DNA of 64,000 nt from Sphingomonas liriopis (lineage in GTDB: Bacteria > Pseudomonadota > Alphaproteobacteria > Sphingomonadales > Sphingomonadaceae), in the NCBI RefSeq assembly GCF_024211255.1, contig NZ_JAMLDY010000001.1, positions 62,001 to 126,000 of the forward strand, given 5' to 3'. This document shows positions 48,915 to 56,931 of this stretch, one piece after another. The notes under the pieces were generated by a model, which did not search any database, was not told the origin of the DNA, and saw only the letters and a list, made by a program, of their open reading frames with translations. How positions within the stretch are numbered: the stretch's first letter is position 1; the number at the start of each line of letters is the position of its first letter. A program made the position numbers and the translations under genes.

Positions 48915-49598
48915 TCAGCCCGCCAGGATTTCGGTGAACGCCTGTACCGCCGCGGCTTCGTCGCCGTTCCACACCGCGCCGGACACGGCGATGAAATCCG
49001 CGCCCGCCGCCACCAGCGGCGGCGCGTTGACGGGGGTGATGCCGCCGATCGCGACGCTGGGGAGTTCGAACATCGACGCCCACCACGACAGGATCGACGG
49101 ATCGGGGCGGTGCTGCACGTCCTTGGTCGTGGTCGGGTAGAAGGCGCCGAAGGCGACGTAATCCGCCCCACCCTCGCCCGCTTCCATCGCGAGGTGGCGG
49201 CTGTCGTGGCAGGTCACGCCGATCTGCACGTTGGGGCCGAGCGCATCGCGTGCCTCGCGGGGATCACCATCGTCCTGGCCGAGGTGGACGCCGTCCGCGC
49301 CCAGCCGCTTGGCGAGCGCGATGCTGTCGTTGACGATGAAGGCGACCTCGCGGTCGGCGCAGATGCGCTGCAACGGCTCGGCGAGCGCTGCGGCGGCGTG
49401 CTGGTCGATGTCCTTGACGCGGAACTGGAACGCCGCGACCGGGCCGGCGTCGAGCGCGCGCGCCAGCCGATCGGGGAACGCGCCGCCGACGTCGAGCGGC
49501 GAGATCAGGTACAGCTGGCACGGCGGCCGCCGGTCGTTGCGCCGGAAATGCGCGGCGAAATCGGGATCGAGCGGGCCGAGGGGATCGTCTTCAGTCAT
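48915..49598 (-). CDS. thiE: Thiamine phosphate synthase
   Basis: A 227-residue TIM barrel joining HMP-pyrophosphate and thiazole phosphate. FQFRVKDID, FIVNDSIALAKRLGADGVHL, GQDDGD, and AFGAFYPTTTKD followed by AIGGITPVNA are the family elements in order. The N terminus has a 28-residue extension before the barrel. No TPP riboswitch is visible upstream. Confidence 0.93.
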   Translation of the reverse strand: MTEDDPLGPLDPDFAAHFRRNDRRPPCQLYLISPLDVGGAFPDRLARALDAGPVAAFQFRVKDIDQHAAAALAEPLQRICADREVAFIVNDSIALAKRLGADGVHLGQDDGDPREARDALGPNVQIGVTCHDSRHLAMEAGEGGADYVAFGAFYPTTTKDVQHRPDPSILSWWASMFELPSVAIGGITPVNAPPLVAAGADFIAVSGAVWNGDEAAAVQAFTEILAG

Positions 49599-49653
49599 CT
49601 CGCGCCCCTACAGGTCCGCGCCCGTTCCGACAACGCCGCCCCGGTGAAAGCGA

Positions 49654-49731
49654 GACCTTTGCAAAACTCCCGAGCCCCCCCCGGCTTCCGCCGGGGTGGC
49701 GCTTTGGATGGGGCGCATCGACCTTTGCAAA
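49654..49731. repeat. Direct repeats around a GC hairpin
   Basis: GACCTTTGCAAA occurs at 49654-49665 and 49720-49731. Between them is a hairpin of the type CCCCCGGC-TTCC-GCCGGGG, like the one at 58461-58478. It fills the gap between fbaB and thiE. No function is evident. Confidence 0.5.
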
Positions 49732-49761
49732 CGTCCCGCGAACGTCGGAACGGCGCGGGGA

Positions 49762-50685
49762 TCAGGCCGCTTCGCCCTTGTAGATGGCGATGATCTTGGC
49801 GAGCATCTCGAGCGCGTCCTCGCGGTTGCGCTGGAAGGTGTTGCGGCCGATGATCGAGCCGTTACCGCCGCCCGCCAGAATGTCGCGCGCGTCCTGATAG
49901 ACCGCGTCGTTGCCCTTGGCGGCGCCGCCCGAGAAGACGACGATGCGGCGGCCGGCGAAGCTCGACTGCACCACATGCTTGACGCGATCCGACTGCTTGG
50001 ACCAGTCGGTGCCCTCATAGGCCTTCTTCGCCTCGTCCTGCTCGATATGCGCAGTCGGCAGCTTCACCTTGATGATGTGCGCGCCGAGCAGCGCCGCCAT
50101 GTGCGCGGCATAGGCGCCGACGTCGAGCGCGAGTTCGCCGTCCTTCGACAGCTTGCCGCCGCGCGGGTAGCTCCAGATGACGGTGGCGATGCCGACCGAC
50201 TTGGCCTCTTCGCTGAGCTCGCGAATCTCTTCCATCTGCTCGAAGATGCCGTCCGAGCCGGGATAGATGGTGAAGCCGATCGCGGCGCAGCCGAGGCGCA
50301 GCGCGTCCGAGACGCTGGCGGTCACCGCCTGGTCGATGCTGGTCGCCCAGCTGTTCGAGCTGTTGACCTTGAGGATCGTCGGGATCTGGCCCGCGAAGGT
50401 GTCGGCGCCCGCCTCGAGCGGCCCTAGGGGTGCGGCATAGGCCGACAGGCCGGCGTCGATCGCGATCTGGTAGTGGTAATGGGGGTCGTAGGCGGGCGGG
50501 TTGACCGCGAACGAGCGCGCGGGCCCGTGCTCGAAGCCCTGATCGACCGGCAGGATGACGAGCTTGCCGGTGCCGCCCAGCTTGCCCTGCATCAGGATGC
50601 GGGCGAGGTTGCCCTTCACCGCGGGGCTGGTGGCTTCATATTTGTCGAGGATCGCCTTGACGGCGGGGGTGACGGTGGTGGTCAT
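49762..50685 (-). CDS. fbaB: Class I fructose-bisphosphate aldolase (DhnA/FbaB type)
   Basis: A 307-residue Schiff-base aldolase of the bacterial/archaeal FbaB group. VILPVDQGFEHGPARSF, VIWSYPRGG, AHIIKVKLPTAH (the Schiff-base lysine region) and IVVFSGGAAKGN fit that family. AAGGAG lies eight bases before the ATG at 50685. With tpiA, gap and pgk it completes the lower glycolytic trunk, in separate transcription units. Confidence 0.93.
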   Translation of the reverse strand: MTTTVTPAVKAILDKYEATSPAVKGNLARILMQGKLGGTGKLVILPVDQGFEHGPARSFAVNPPAYDPHYHYQIAIDAGLSAYAAPLGPLEAGADTFAGQIPTILKVNSSNSWATSIDQAVTASVSDALRLGCAAIGFTIYPGSDGIFEQMEEIRELSEEAKSVGIATVIWSYPRGGKLSKDGELALDVGAYAAHMAALLGAHIIKVKLPTAHIEQDEAKKAYEGTDWSKQSDRVKHVVQSSFAGRRIVVFSGGAAKGNDAVYQDARDILAGGGNGSIIGRNTFQRNREDALEMLAKIIAIYKGEAA

Positions 50686-50716
50686 CGGGTAGCTCCTTGG
50701 GGATCAGAAAAAAGGG

Positions 50717-51037
50717 TCAGAGCATCAGCCAGCGCCTGAGCGCCTGGTCGATCTGCTCCATGCGGGTGGGACTGGCGTGGCCGATCACCGCGGTGATGCG
50801 GTCGCGCGCAATGCTGGTGATACGGTCGACCTGCACCTCGCATTCGGCGGTCAGGCCATTGTGTTCGCGCGGCGACATGGCGACGCGGAACAGCGCCTCG
50901 CCGCCCATCACATTGGTCAGCGGACAGACGGTGACGGTCGCATGCGTGGCGTTGAACAAATCGGACTGGACGACGAGGCAAGGGCGCGCCGGCAGGCCAT
51001 CGGGGCCGTCGACCAATACGATGCCGCCATGCTTCAC
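50717..51037 (-). CDS. MazF/PemK-family mRNA-interferase toxin
   Basis: A 106-residue toxin of the MazF/PemK fold. VKHGGIVLVDGPDG is the first strand region, PCLVVQSDLFN and VCPLTNV follow, and the C-terminal TSIARDRITAVIGHAS is typical, with the basic and acidic residues that cut RNA. I start at GTG 51037 because it forms a GTGA overlap with the antitoxin stop; GTG 51043 is an alternative. It follows a ribbon-helix-helix antitoxin, the normal order. Confidence 0.85.
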   Translation of the reverse strand: MKHGGIVLVDGPDGLPARPCLVVQSDLFNATHATVTVCPLTNVMGGEALFRVAMSPREHNGLTAECEVQVDRITSIARDRITAVIGHASPTRMEQIDQALRRWLML

Positions 51038-51258
51038 TTCCACGCGGCGGCATCCTGCCAGAAGGCGGAATCGGTGGCGGCGTCGCGGCCCGAGGCGCGG
51101 GTCGACTGGCGGCGCGCCTCGCGGCGATACGCCTCGTCGTGGAGATCGACGTAGCGGCGGACGGCTTCGCGCGCGATGTCGCTCTTGCTGCGCCCCTGCG
51201 TGCGCGCGACCGCGGCGAGCCGCTCTTCCAATTCGCTGTCGAGTCGCACTCCGAGCAT
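51034..51258 (-). CDS. Ribbon-helix-helix antitoxin (CopG/MetJ type)
   Basis: A 74-residue protein. MLGVRLDSELEERLAAVART is the DNA-binding strand and first helix, and SKSDIAREAVRRYVD the second helix. The C-terminal 30 residues (EARRQSTRASGRDA..) are polar and probably bind and block the toxin. AGGAG precedes the ATG. A near-palindrome 11 bases upstream is the likely operator, giving the usual autoregulation. Confidence 0.85.
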   Translation of the reverse strand: MLGVRLDSELEERLAAVARTQGRSKSDIAREAVRRYVDLHDEAYRREARRQSTRASGRDAATDSAFWQDAAAWK

Positions 51259-51268
51259 GCCGGCTCCT

Positions 51269-51285
51269 GTTTAACGCGTTTAACA
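51269..51285. promoter_or_regulatory. Probable toxin-antitoxin operator
   Basis: GTTTAACGCGTTTAACA contains the palindrome AACGCGTT and reads also as two GTTTAAC direct repeats. It lies just upstream of the antitoxin's ribosome-binding site, where ribbon-helix-helix antitoxins usually bind. Confidence 0.5.
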
Positions 51286-51376
51286 TACGGGCGTGGCCGC
51301 GTCGGATCAACCGCTTACGTGCGTGGATTGACGGGGACGCGATGACGCGGTTTTCTGCTGCCGGGGGGAGATCATC

Positions 51377-51880
51377 ATGCGCCTGTTCCGTGTCGCCATC
51401 GCTGCAGCCCTGTTCGCGACCTCGGCCGCTGCGCCGCCGCCTGCCGAGAGCGGGCTGGTCGGCAAGGTCGCGCCCGATTTCGAGCTGACCTTGGTGGATG
51501 GCGGCAAGGTCAAGCTGTCCGAATTGCGCGGGCAGGTCGTCGTGCTTAATTTCTGGGCGACGTGGTGCGGGCCGTGCCGGCAGGAGCTGCCGCTGCTCGA
51601 CAATTATTATCGGCTGACCCGGAAGCACGGGCTGCGCGTGTTCGCGATCGCGACCGAGGATTCGGTGCCCGCCTATCGAATGAAGCCGCTGTTCGCGGCG
51701 CTGGCGATCACCCCCGCCAAGCGGATCAGGGGCAAATATCCGCTGATCGGCAACGCGGTGCCGACCAACTATATCATCGATCGCGCCGGCGTCGTCCGCT
51801 ACGCCAAGGCGGCGGCGCTCGAGCTCGACGACCTCAACGCCAATCTGGTGCCGCTGCTGCGCGAAGCGGCACCGTCCTGA
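51377..51880 (+). CDS. TlpA-family thioredoxin-like periplasmic protein
   Basis: A 167-residue protein with a signal peptide (MRLFRVAIAAALFATSAAA) and a thioredoxin fold. FWATWCGPCRQE holds the CxxC pair (C64, C67), and VPTNYIIDRAG contains the cis-proline. It would reduce disulphides in the periplasm, for example during cytochrome c assembly, though no ccm genes are nearby. GGGGGGAGA precedes the ATG. It converges on pgk with three bases between their stops. Confidence 0.92.
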   Translation: MRLFRVAIAAALFATSAAAPPPAESGLVGKVAPDFELTLVDGGKVKLSELRGQVVVLNFWATWCGPCRQELPLLDNYYRLTRKHGLRVFAIATEDSVPAYRMKPLFAALAITPAKRIRGKYPLIGNAVPTNYIIDRAGVVRYAKAAALELDDLNANLVPLLREAAPS

Positions 51881-51883
51881 GCC

Positions 51884-53074
51884 CTACCCCATCAGCGCCG
51901 CGACGCCGGGCAGGTCCTTGCCCTCCATCCATTCGAGGAACGCGCCGCCCGCGGTCGAGACGAAGGTGAAGCGGTCGGCGACACCCGCCTGGTTGAGCGC
52001 CGCGACGGTATCGCCGCCGCCGGCGACCGAGACGAGGCTGCCGTCCTGGGTCAGCGCCGCGGCGATGCGCGCGAGGCTGACGGTGGCGACGTCGAACGGC
52101 GGCGTCTCGAACGCGCCCATCGGGCCGTTCCACACCAACGTGCGGCAGTTCTTGAGCACGTCGCCCAGCGCCTCGACCGCGCTGGGGCCGACGTCGAGGA
52201 TCATCTCGTCGGCGGCGACCTCGTGGACGTTGACGGTGCGTACCGGCGGATTGGCGCGGAATTCCTTCGCGACCACGACGTCGTACGGCAGGTGAACGGT
52301 GCAGTTCGCCTTGTCCGCCGCGTCGAGGATCTCCTCGGCGGTGCCGGTGAGATCGTGCTCGCACAGCGACTTGCCGACGTTCACGCCGCGCGCGGCGAGG
52401 AAGGTGTTGGCCATGCCGCCGCCGATGATGAGGTGATCGACGCGGGTGACGAGGTGCTTCAGCACGTCGAGCTTGCTCGACACCTTGGCGCCGCCGACCA
52501 CGGCCGCTACGGGATGCTCGGGATTGCCGAGCGCTTTCTCCAGCGCGACGAGTTCGGCCTCCATCGCCCGGCCGGCGAAGGCGGGCAGGAGGTGCGCCAG
52601 CCCCTCCGTCGAGGCATGCGCGCGGTGCGCGGCGGAAAAGGCGTCGTTGACGTAAAGGTCGCCGAGTTTGGCAAATCGTTCAACAACTTGGGGGTCGTTC
52701 TTCTCTTCGCCGCCGAAGAAACGCGTGTTTTCAAGCACGGCGATGTCACCGGGCTGGAGCATGGCGACCGCGTCTTCCGCGCCCTCCCAATCGATGTAGC
52801 GGACGTCGCGGCCGAGCACGTTGCTGTACGGCCGGACGACCATGCTGAGCGACATGTCGGGGCTCGGCACGCCCTTGGGTCGCCCGAAATGCGCGAGGAT
52901 CAGCACGATCGCGCCGCGGTCGGCGAGTTCGGTGACGGTCGGCAGCGTCGCGCGCAGCCGGGTGTCGTCGGTGACCGCGCCATCGGCCATCGGCACGTTC
53001 AGATCCTCGCGGACGAGCACGCGCTTGCCGCTGATCTCACCCATATCGTCGAGCGTCTTGAAGGCCTTGGTCAC
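51884..53074 (-). CDS. pgk: Phosphoglycerate kinase
   Basis: A 396-residue two-lobed kinase making ATP from 1,3-bisphosphoglycerate. [15 protein letters not shown] (substrate loop), [23 protein letters not shown] and the nucleotide region [10 protein letters not shown] and [11 protein letters not shown] are all present. I prefer GTG 53074 as the start, since AAGGAAG lies six bases before it; the ATG at 53089 merely contains that ribosome-binding site (ATGAAGGAAG). Confidence 0.95.
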   Translation of the reverse strand: MTKAFKTLDDMGEISGKRVLVREDLNVPMADGAVTDDTRLRATLPTVTELADRGAIVLILAHFGRPKGVPSPDMSLSMVVRPYSNVLGRDVRYIDWEGAEDAVAMLQPGDIAVLENTRFFGGEEKNDPQVVERFAKLGDLYVNDAFSAAHRAHASTEGLAHLLPAFAGRAMEAELVALEKALGNPEHPVAAVVGGAKVSSKLDVLKHLVTRVDHLIIGGGMANTFLAARGVNVGKSLCEHDLTGTAEEILDAADKANCTVHLPYDVVVAKEFRANPPVRTVNVHEVAADEMILDVGPSAVEALGDVLKNCRTLVWNGPMGAFETPPFDVATVSLARIAAALTQDGSLVSVAGGGDTVAALNQAGVADRFTFVSTAGGAFLEWMEGKDLPGVAALMG

Positions 53075-53117
53075 GGTTGCTTCCTTCATGTGTTAAAGCG
53101 GTGTGCGTTCAAACGCA

Positions 53118-53185
53118 CCGTTCGTGCTGAGCTTGTCGAAGTACGATGAGTCTCACCTGCCCTTCGACAGGCTAAGGGCGAACGG
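53118..53185. repeat. Paired inverted repeat, family A (copy 5)
   Basis: Arms CCGTTCGTGCTGAGCTTGTC and GACAGGCTAAGGGCGAACGG, with one mismatch. It lies between the MOSC gene's stop and the pgk start. Confidence 0.85.
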
Positions 53186-53203
53186 TTGGGGGTGGGGCTA
53201 GTC

Positions 53204-53659
53204 TCAGGATTCAACGACCATCACGCGATCGCCGATCGCGATCCGACCCGGCACCTTCACCCGCGAACACGCCCCGCCGCGCCAGTCGGGTGTCAGCGCG
53301 CCTTTGAGCCCCGCCGCAATCGTCTCCATTCGGCTGCACGGGTCGCATTCGACGGTGATCTCCAGCTCGACCGCGCCGATCCGCACCCGCGTGCCGGGCA
53401 CCTGCGGAATGTCGAAGCCGTCGAGCAGCAGGTTCACCCGCCGCTCCTGCCACGCAATCGTATGCCCAAGCTCGCCCATCGCCGCGTCCCAGTCGACGCG
53501 CTCCATCATCGTCACCTGGCGCTTGCCGCGTCCGCCGGGCTTGACCGCGCCGCGAAAGTCGCCGTGGAGCCCGCCCTCGACGGTCACATCGACCGCGTCG
53601 AGCAGCTCCATCGGCGCCTTGGGAAAGGCATGCCGGGCGATGCCGACCAGCACGCCCAT
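53204..53659 (-). CDS. MOSC domain-containing protein
   Basis: A 151-residue stand-alone MOSC domain, related to the molybdenum cofactor sulphurase C-terminal domain. GLHGDFRGAVKPGGRGKRQV and VECDPCSRMETI carry the conserved glycine-rich and cysteine elements. Such proteins act in sulphur transfer to molybdenum enzymes or in detoxification; substrate unknown. It starts four bases after the gap stop and so probably shares its transcript. Confidence 0.88.
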   Translation of the reverse strand: MGVLVGIARHAFPKAPMELLDAVDVTVEGGLHGDFRGAVKPGGRGKRQVTMMERVDWDAAMGELGHTIAWQERRVNLLLDGFDIPQVPGTRVRIGAVELEITVECDPCSRMETIAAGLKGALTPDWRGGACSRVKVPGRIAIGDRVMVVES

Positions 53660-53663
53660 CCGC

Positions 53664-54674
53664 TTACAGGAAGCTCGCCATCACGGTGGCGGTATCGACC
53701 ATGCGGTTCGAGAAGCCCCATTCGTTATCGTACCAGCTGACGACGCGGACCAGCTTGCCGTCGAGCACCGCTGTCTCGAGGCTGTCGACGGTCGACGACT
53801 GCGGCGAATGCATCAGGTCGATCGAGACGAGCGGTTCGTCCGAATAGACCAGCACGCCCTTCAGCGGGCCGTCTTCCGACGCTGCCTTCAGGATCGCGTT
53901 GACCTCGTCCTTGGTGGTGTCGCGCTTGGGCGTGAAGGTCAGGTCGATCAGGCTGACGTCGGGCACCGGCACGCGGATCGCCGAACCGTCGAGCTTGCCC
54001 TTGAGTTCGGGCAGCACCTCGCCGACCGCGCGGGCAGCACCGGTGGTGGTCGGGATCATCGACATACCGGCGGCACGGGCGCGGCGCAGGTCGGGGTGGA
54101 TCTGGTCGAGGATCTTCTGATCGTTGGTATAGGCGTGGACCGTGGTCATCAGGCCGCGCTCGATGCCGATCGAATCGTTGAGCACCTTGGCGACCGGCGC
54201 GAGGCAGTTGGTGGTGCAGCTCGCGTTCGAGACGATCGTGTGTTCGGCGGTCAGCTTGTCGTGGTTGACGCCGTAGACGACGGTCAGGTCGACGTTCTTG
54301 CCGGGGGCGGAGATCAGCACCTTTTTGGCGCCGGCATCAATGTGCTTCTTGCACGATACGTCGTCGGTGAAGAAGCCGGTGCATTCGAGCACCAGATCGA
54401 CGCCCAGTTCCTTGTGCGGCAGATTGGCGGGATCGCGCTCGGCGGTGACGCGGATGCGCTTGCCGTCGATGACCAGATCGTCGCCCTCGGCGACGACGGT
54501 GCCGGGATACTTGCCGTGGACGCTGTCGCGGCTGAACAGCCAGGCATTGGACTTGGCGTCGGCGAGGTCGTTGATCGCGACCAGTTCGAGGTCGCCGGCA
54601 TTGCGTTCGATGATTGCACGGGCGACGAGGCGTCCGATGCGTCCGAAGCCGTTGATCGCAACCTTCACCGTCAT
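53664..54674 (-). CDS. gap: Glyceraldehyde-3-phosphate dehydrogenase
   Basis: A 336-residue NAD-dependent enzyme. [15 protein letters not shown] is the dinucleotide fold, [13 protein letters not shown] holds the catalytic Cys, and [12 protein letters not shown] closes the active site. GAGGAGAG precedes the ATG at 54674. gap and pgk are near each other on the same strand, but a MOSC gene and a repeat separate them. Confidence 0.97.
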   Translation of the reverse strand: MTVKVAINGFGRIGRLVARAIIERNAGDLELVAINDLADAKSNAWLFSRDSVHGKYPGTVVAEGDDLVIDGKRIRVTAERDPANLPHKELGVDLVLECTGFFTDDVSCKKHIDAGAKKVLISAPGKNVDLTVVYGVNHDKLTAEHTIVSNASCTTNCLAPVAKVLNDSIGIERGLMTTVHAYTNDQKILDQIHPDLRRARAAGMSMIPTTTGAARAVGEVLPELKGKLDGSAIRVPVPDVSLIDLTFTPKRDTTKDEVNAILKAASEDGPLKGVLVYSDEPLVSIDLMHSPQSSTVDSLETAVLDGKLVRVVSWYDNEWGFSNRMVDTATVMASFL

Positions 54675-54814
54675 CTGGTCTCTCCTCGCGTAGGGTATAC
54701 GTGCGCGACGACATGGGGCCGCGCCGGGCGGGCCAGCCTTTGCGAGGGGGCGGCCCGGTCTGTCAACCGGGTGCAGCGGTTTGCCATCGCGAGTTTGGCG
54801 TCTTGTCGCCTGCC

Positions 54815-55033
54815 ATGACGGCGCCTACGTCGGAACGCATGGCCGATGCATCCCCCGACACGCCGACCGCCGTCGATCGGATCGACGCGGCGATCGCCCG
54901 AATCGAAACCGCGATCGACGCGCGCGCCAGGGCGGGCGATGCGCTGGCACGGCGGCATGCGGCGCTGAAGGCGCGGATGGCGGAGGCGGTGAGCGCGCTG
55001 GACGACGTGATCGCGCGCGGGACGGCGTCCTGA
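54815..55033 (+). CDS. Small coiled-coil protein upstream of zapA
   Basis: A 72-residue protein, probably a two-part coiled coil: [18 protein letters not shown], then [21 protein letters not shown] later ATG at 54839 would give 64 residues. Its stop overlaps the zapA ATG (TGATG), so the two are translated together. A similar small gene precedes zapA in relatives, which hints at a role with the division ring; I know no characterised function. Confidence 0.6.
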   Translation: MTAPTSERMADASPDTPTAVDRIDAAIARIETAIDARARAGDALARRHAALKARMAEAVSALDDVIARGTAS

Positions 55034-55338
55034 TGGCGAACGTCACGCTGCCGATCGGCGGGCGCCCGCATACCGTCGCCTGCCGCGACGGCGAGGAAGC
55101 GCGACTGCAGCTGCTCGGGCAGATGATCGAGGATCGCTGGCCGACCGCGTTGCGCGCCGCGGGCGGCGTACCGGGCGAACGCGCGATGCTGTTCGTCGCG
55201 CTGATGCTCGCCGACGATCTGGAGGACATCCGCCAGCGGCCGCCCGAGGGTGCGGCGGTCAGCGAACCTGCGCTGGCGCGGATCGCGGATCGGCTGGAGG
55301 CGCTGGCCAACGCGCTGGAGCGCGATGCGGCGCCGTAA
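55033..55338 (+). CDS. zapA: Cell division protein ZapA
   Basis: A 101-residue FtsZ-ring stabiliser. VTLPIGGRPHTVACRDGEEA is the N-terminal beta-hairpin signature and the C-terminal half is a coiled coil (LARIADRLEALANALE). The order zapA-6S RNA-5-formyltetrahydrofolate cyclo-ligase downstream is widely conserved in proteobacteria and supports the call. Confidence 0.92.
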   Translation: MANVTLPIGGRPHTVACRDGEEARLQLLGQMIEDRWPTALRAAGGVPGERAMLFVALMLADDLEDIRQRPPEGAAVSEPALARIADRLEALANALERDAAP

Positions 55339-55365
55339 GTCCGGCGCTCGTTACAGCCCCCTTGT

Positions 55366-55470
55366 CGTCATCCCGGCGAACGCCGGGACCCATGGATGCG
55401 CTACATCAGCGTTGGCGCGATACGTCGAAACGCATCGCTACCATGGGTCCCGGCGTTCGCCGGGATGACG
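55366..55470. repeat. Paired inverted repeat, family D (copy 1)
   Basis: A perfect 30-base arm pair (CGTCATCCCGGCGAACGCCG, and complement ending CGCCGGGATGACG) encloses about 45 bases, between zapA and the 6S RNA. Confidence 0.9.
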
Positions 55471-55547
55471 GAGGGATGGAAGTCCGCATACTTCTTTCCG
55501 GCAAGCCGTCGCCCCATTGCCACCACCCCTCCGACGCACTAAATCAT

Positions 55548-55714
55548 GGCGTGGCGGGTTCTGCCCGGTACGAGCCTTACTTTATCCCTGAGGCTATTCA
55601 TCATCCAAGGGGCTGTCCCTGCCCGGGCTCTGGTCCGACGCACATGGTCCCCACCTGACGTTAACAGGCGTCGGCGGATACTTTGGCACACGGCCACGGC
55701 GGTCCCGCCACCCG
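55548..55714 (+). ncRNA. ssrS: 6S RNA
   Basis: The region between zapA and the cyclo-ligase gene, the normal home of 6S RNA, has a closing stem GTGGCGGG (55551-55558) and CCCGCCAC (55704-55711) around an interior of about 145 bases. Inside, TATCCCTGAGGCTATT and GCCCGGGCTCTGGTCCGACG resemble the conserved 6S central-bubble strands. 6S RNA binds the housekeeping RNA polymerase as a promoter mimic. The exact ends are estimates. Confidence 0.82.
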
Positions 55715-55744
55715 CCCCTTCCCTCCTGCACGCGACCCGGAGCG

Positions 55745-56281
55745 ATGAACGACAAGCTCGCCCTCCGCGCCCGCCTGCGTGCCACCCGCGACGGCTTCGT
55801 GCCCGCCGGGGCGATCCGCGTGCCGGATGCCTTCGCGGCGCGGCTGACGCCGGGGCTGATCGTCGCGGCCTATATCCCGATCGGCAGCGAGGCGGACCCC
55901 GCGCCCTTCGTCACCGTTGCCCGCGCTGCGCGATGCAGGATCGCGCTGCCGCACGTCACCACGCGCGCCGCGCCGATCCGCTTTCTGGCATGGGATGATG
56001 AGACACCGCTGGAGCACGGGCCGTTCGGCCTGCGCCAGCCCGCCGCCGATGCTCCCGAACTGGCCCCCGCCGTCATCCTGACGCCGCTGCTCGGCTTCGA
56101 TGCTGCGGGCAACCGGCTGGGTCAGGGTGCCGGCCACTACGATCGCGCCTTCGCCGCGCACCCGCACGCGTGGCGGATCGGCATCGCCTGGTCGGTGCAG
56201 CGGGTCGATCGGCTTATCCCCGACTCCTGGGACGTTCCCCTTCACGCCATCGCCACCGAATCGGATTGGATCATCGCATGA
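55745..56281 (+). CDS. 5-formyltetrahydrofolate cyclo-ligase
   Basis: A 178-residue enzyme converting 5-formyl- to 5,10-methenyl-THF. VAAYIPIGSEAD, ILTPLLGFDAAGNRLGQGAG and the following HYDRAF are family motifs for folate and ATP binding. It sits just after 6S RNA, as in many proteobacteria. Its stop overlaps the next ATG by four bases. Confidence 0.93.
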   Translation: MNDKLALRARLRATRDGFVPAGAIRVPDAFAARLTPGLIVAAYIPIGSEADPAPFVTVARAARCRIALPHVTTRAAPIRFLAWDDETPLEHGPFGLRQPAADAPELAPAVILTPLLGFDAAGNRLGQGAGHYDRAFAAHPHAWRIGIAWSVQRVDRLIPDSWDVPLHAIATESDWIIA

Positions 56282-56484
56282 GCCCCTCTTGGCGCAAACC
56301 GGCCGGCGTGCTGCTCATCCTGACGTTCATCGTCGTGTGGTGCGTCGGCATCGTCAGCGCATCGGCGATGATCGGCACCTGGCCGTGGTGGCTGCAGCTG
56401 CCCTTCTACCTGATCGCGGGGATCGTCTGGATCCTGCCGCTGAAGCCGCTGCTGCTGTGGATGGAGACGGGGCGCTGGCGGTAG
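56278..56484 (+). CDS. DUF2842 family small membrane protein
   Basis: A 68-residue protein with two membrane helices (about residues 9-28 and 38-58) and the signature WILPLKPLLLWME near the C terminus, typical of the alphaproteobacterial DUF2842 family. It overlaps the cyclo-ligase stop (ATGA). Function unknown. Confidence 0.85.
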   Translation: MSPSWRKPAGVLLILTFIVVWCVGIVSASAMIGTWPWWLQLPFYLIAGIVWILPLKPLLLWMETGRWR

Positions 56485-56504
56485 GCCGGGTCGAAAGAAG
56501 CAAA

Positions 56505-56570
56505 CCGCTCGTGCTGAGCCTGTCGAAGCACAGGTGAGACTCAGGCCCTTCGACAGGCTCAAGGCGAACG
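56505..56570. repeat. Paired inverted repeat, family A (copy 6)
   Basis: Arms CCGCTCGTGCTGAGCCTGTC and GACAGGCTCAAGGCGAACG. It lies between DUF2842 and the tRNA genes, in convergent orientation. Confidence 0.82.
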
Positions 56571-56631
56571 ACGAGGAGGGGAGCGACCCAATGTCTGCCG
56601 AATTTTCGGGTACATCATCCGTTATGCCGGA

Positions 56632-56708
<77 letters not shown>

Positions 56709-56802
56709 GTGTTACGCGGTCGGAGCAGATCGTTCGCCGACCCGGCGATGCGACATACTCCCGCATGTTCCGATGCGCTTATCCCATGTCCGGTGAGGGA
56801 AA

Positions 56803-56879
<77 letters not shown>

Positions 56880-56931
56880 TGAAAGCGTTGAGGCGCGCCA
56901 ACTAGGCGAGGCGCCGGGGGGTGTCAACGGC

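Noticed and set aside
48915-49761. TPP riboswitch before thiE
   Set aside because: I looked for the conserved CTGAGA and surrounding elements upstream of thiE and did not find them.
53075-53089. ATG at 53089 as the pgk start
   Set aside because: The ATG overlaps a Shine-Dalgarno sequence (AAGGAAG) that is correctly spaced for the GTG at 53074.
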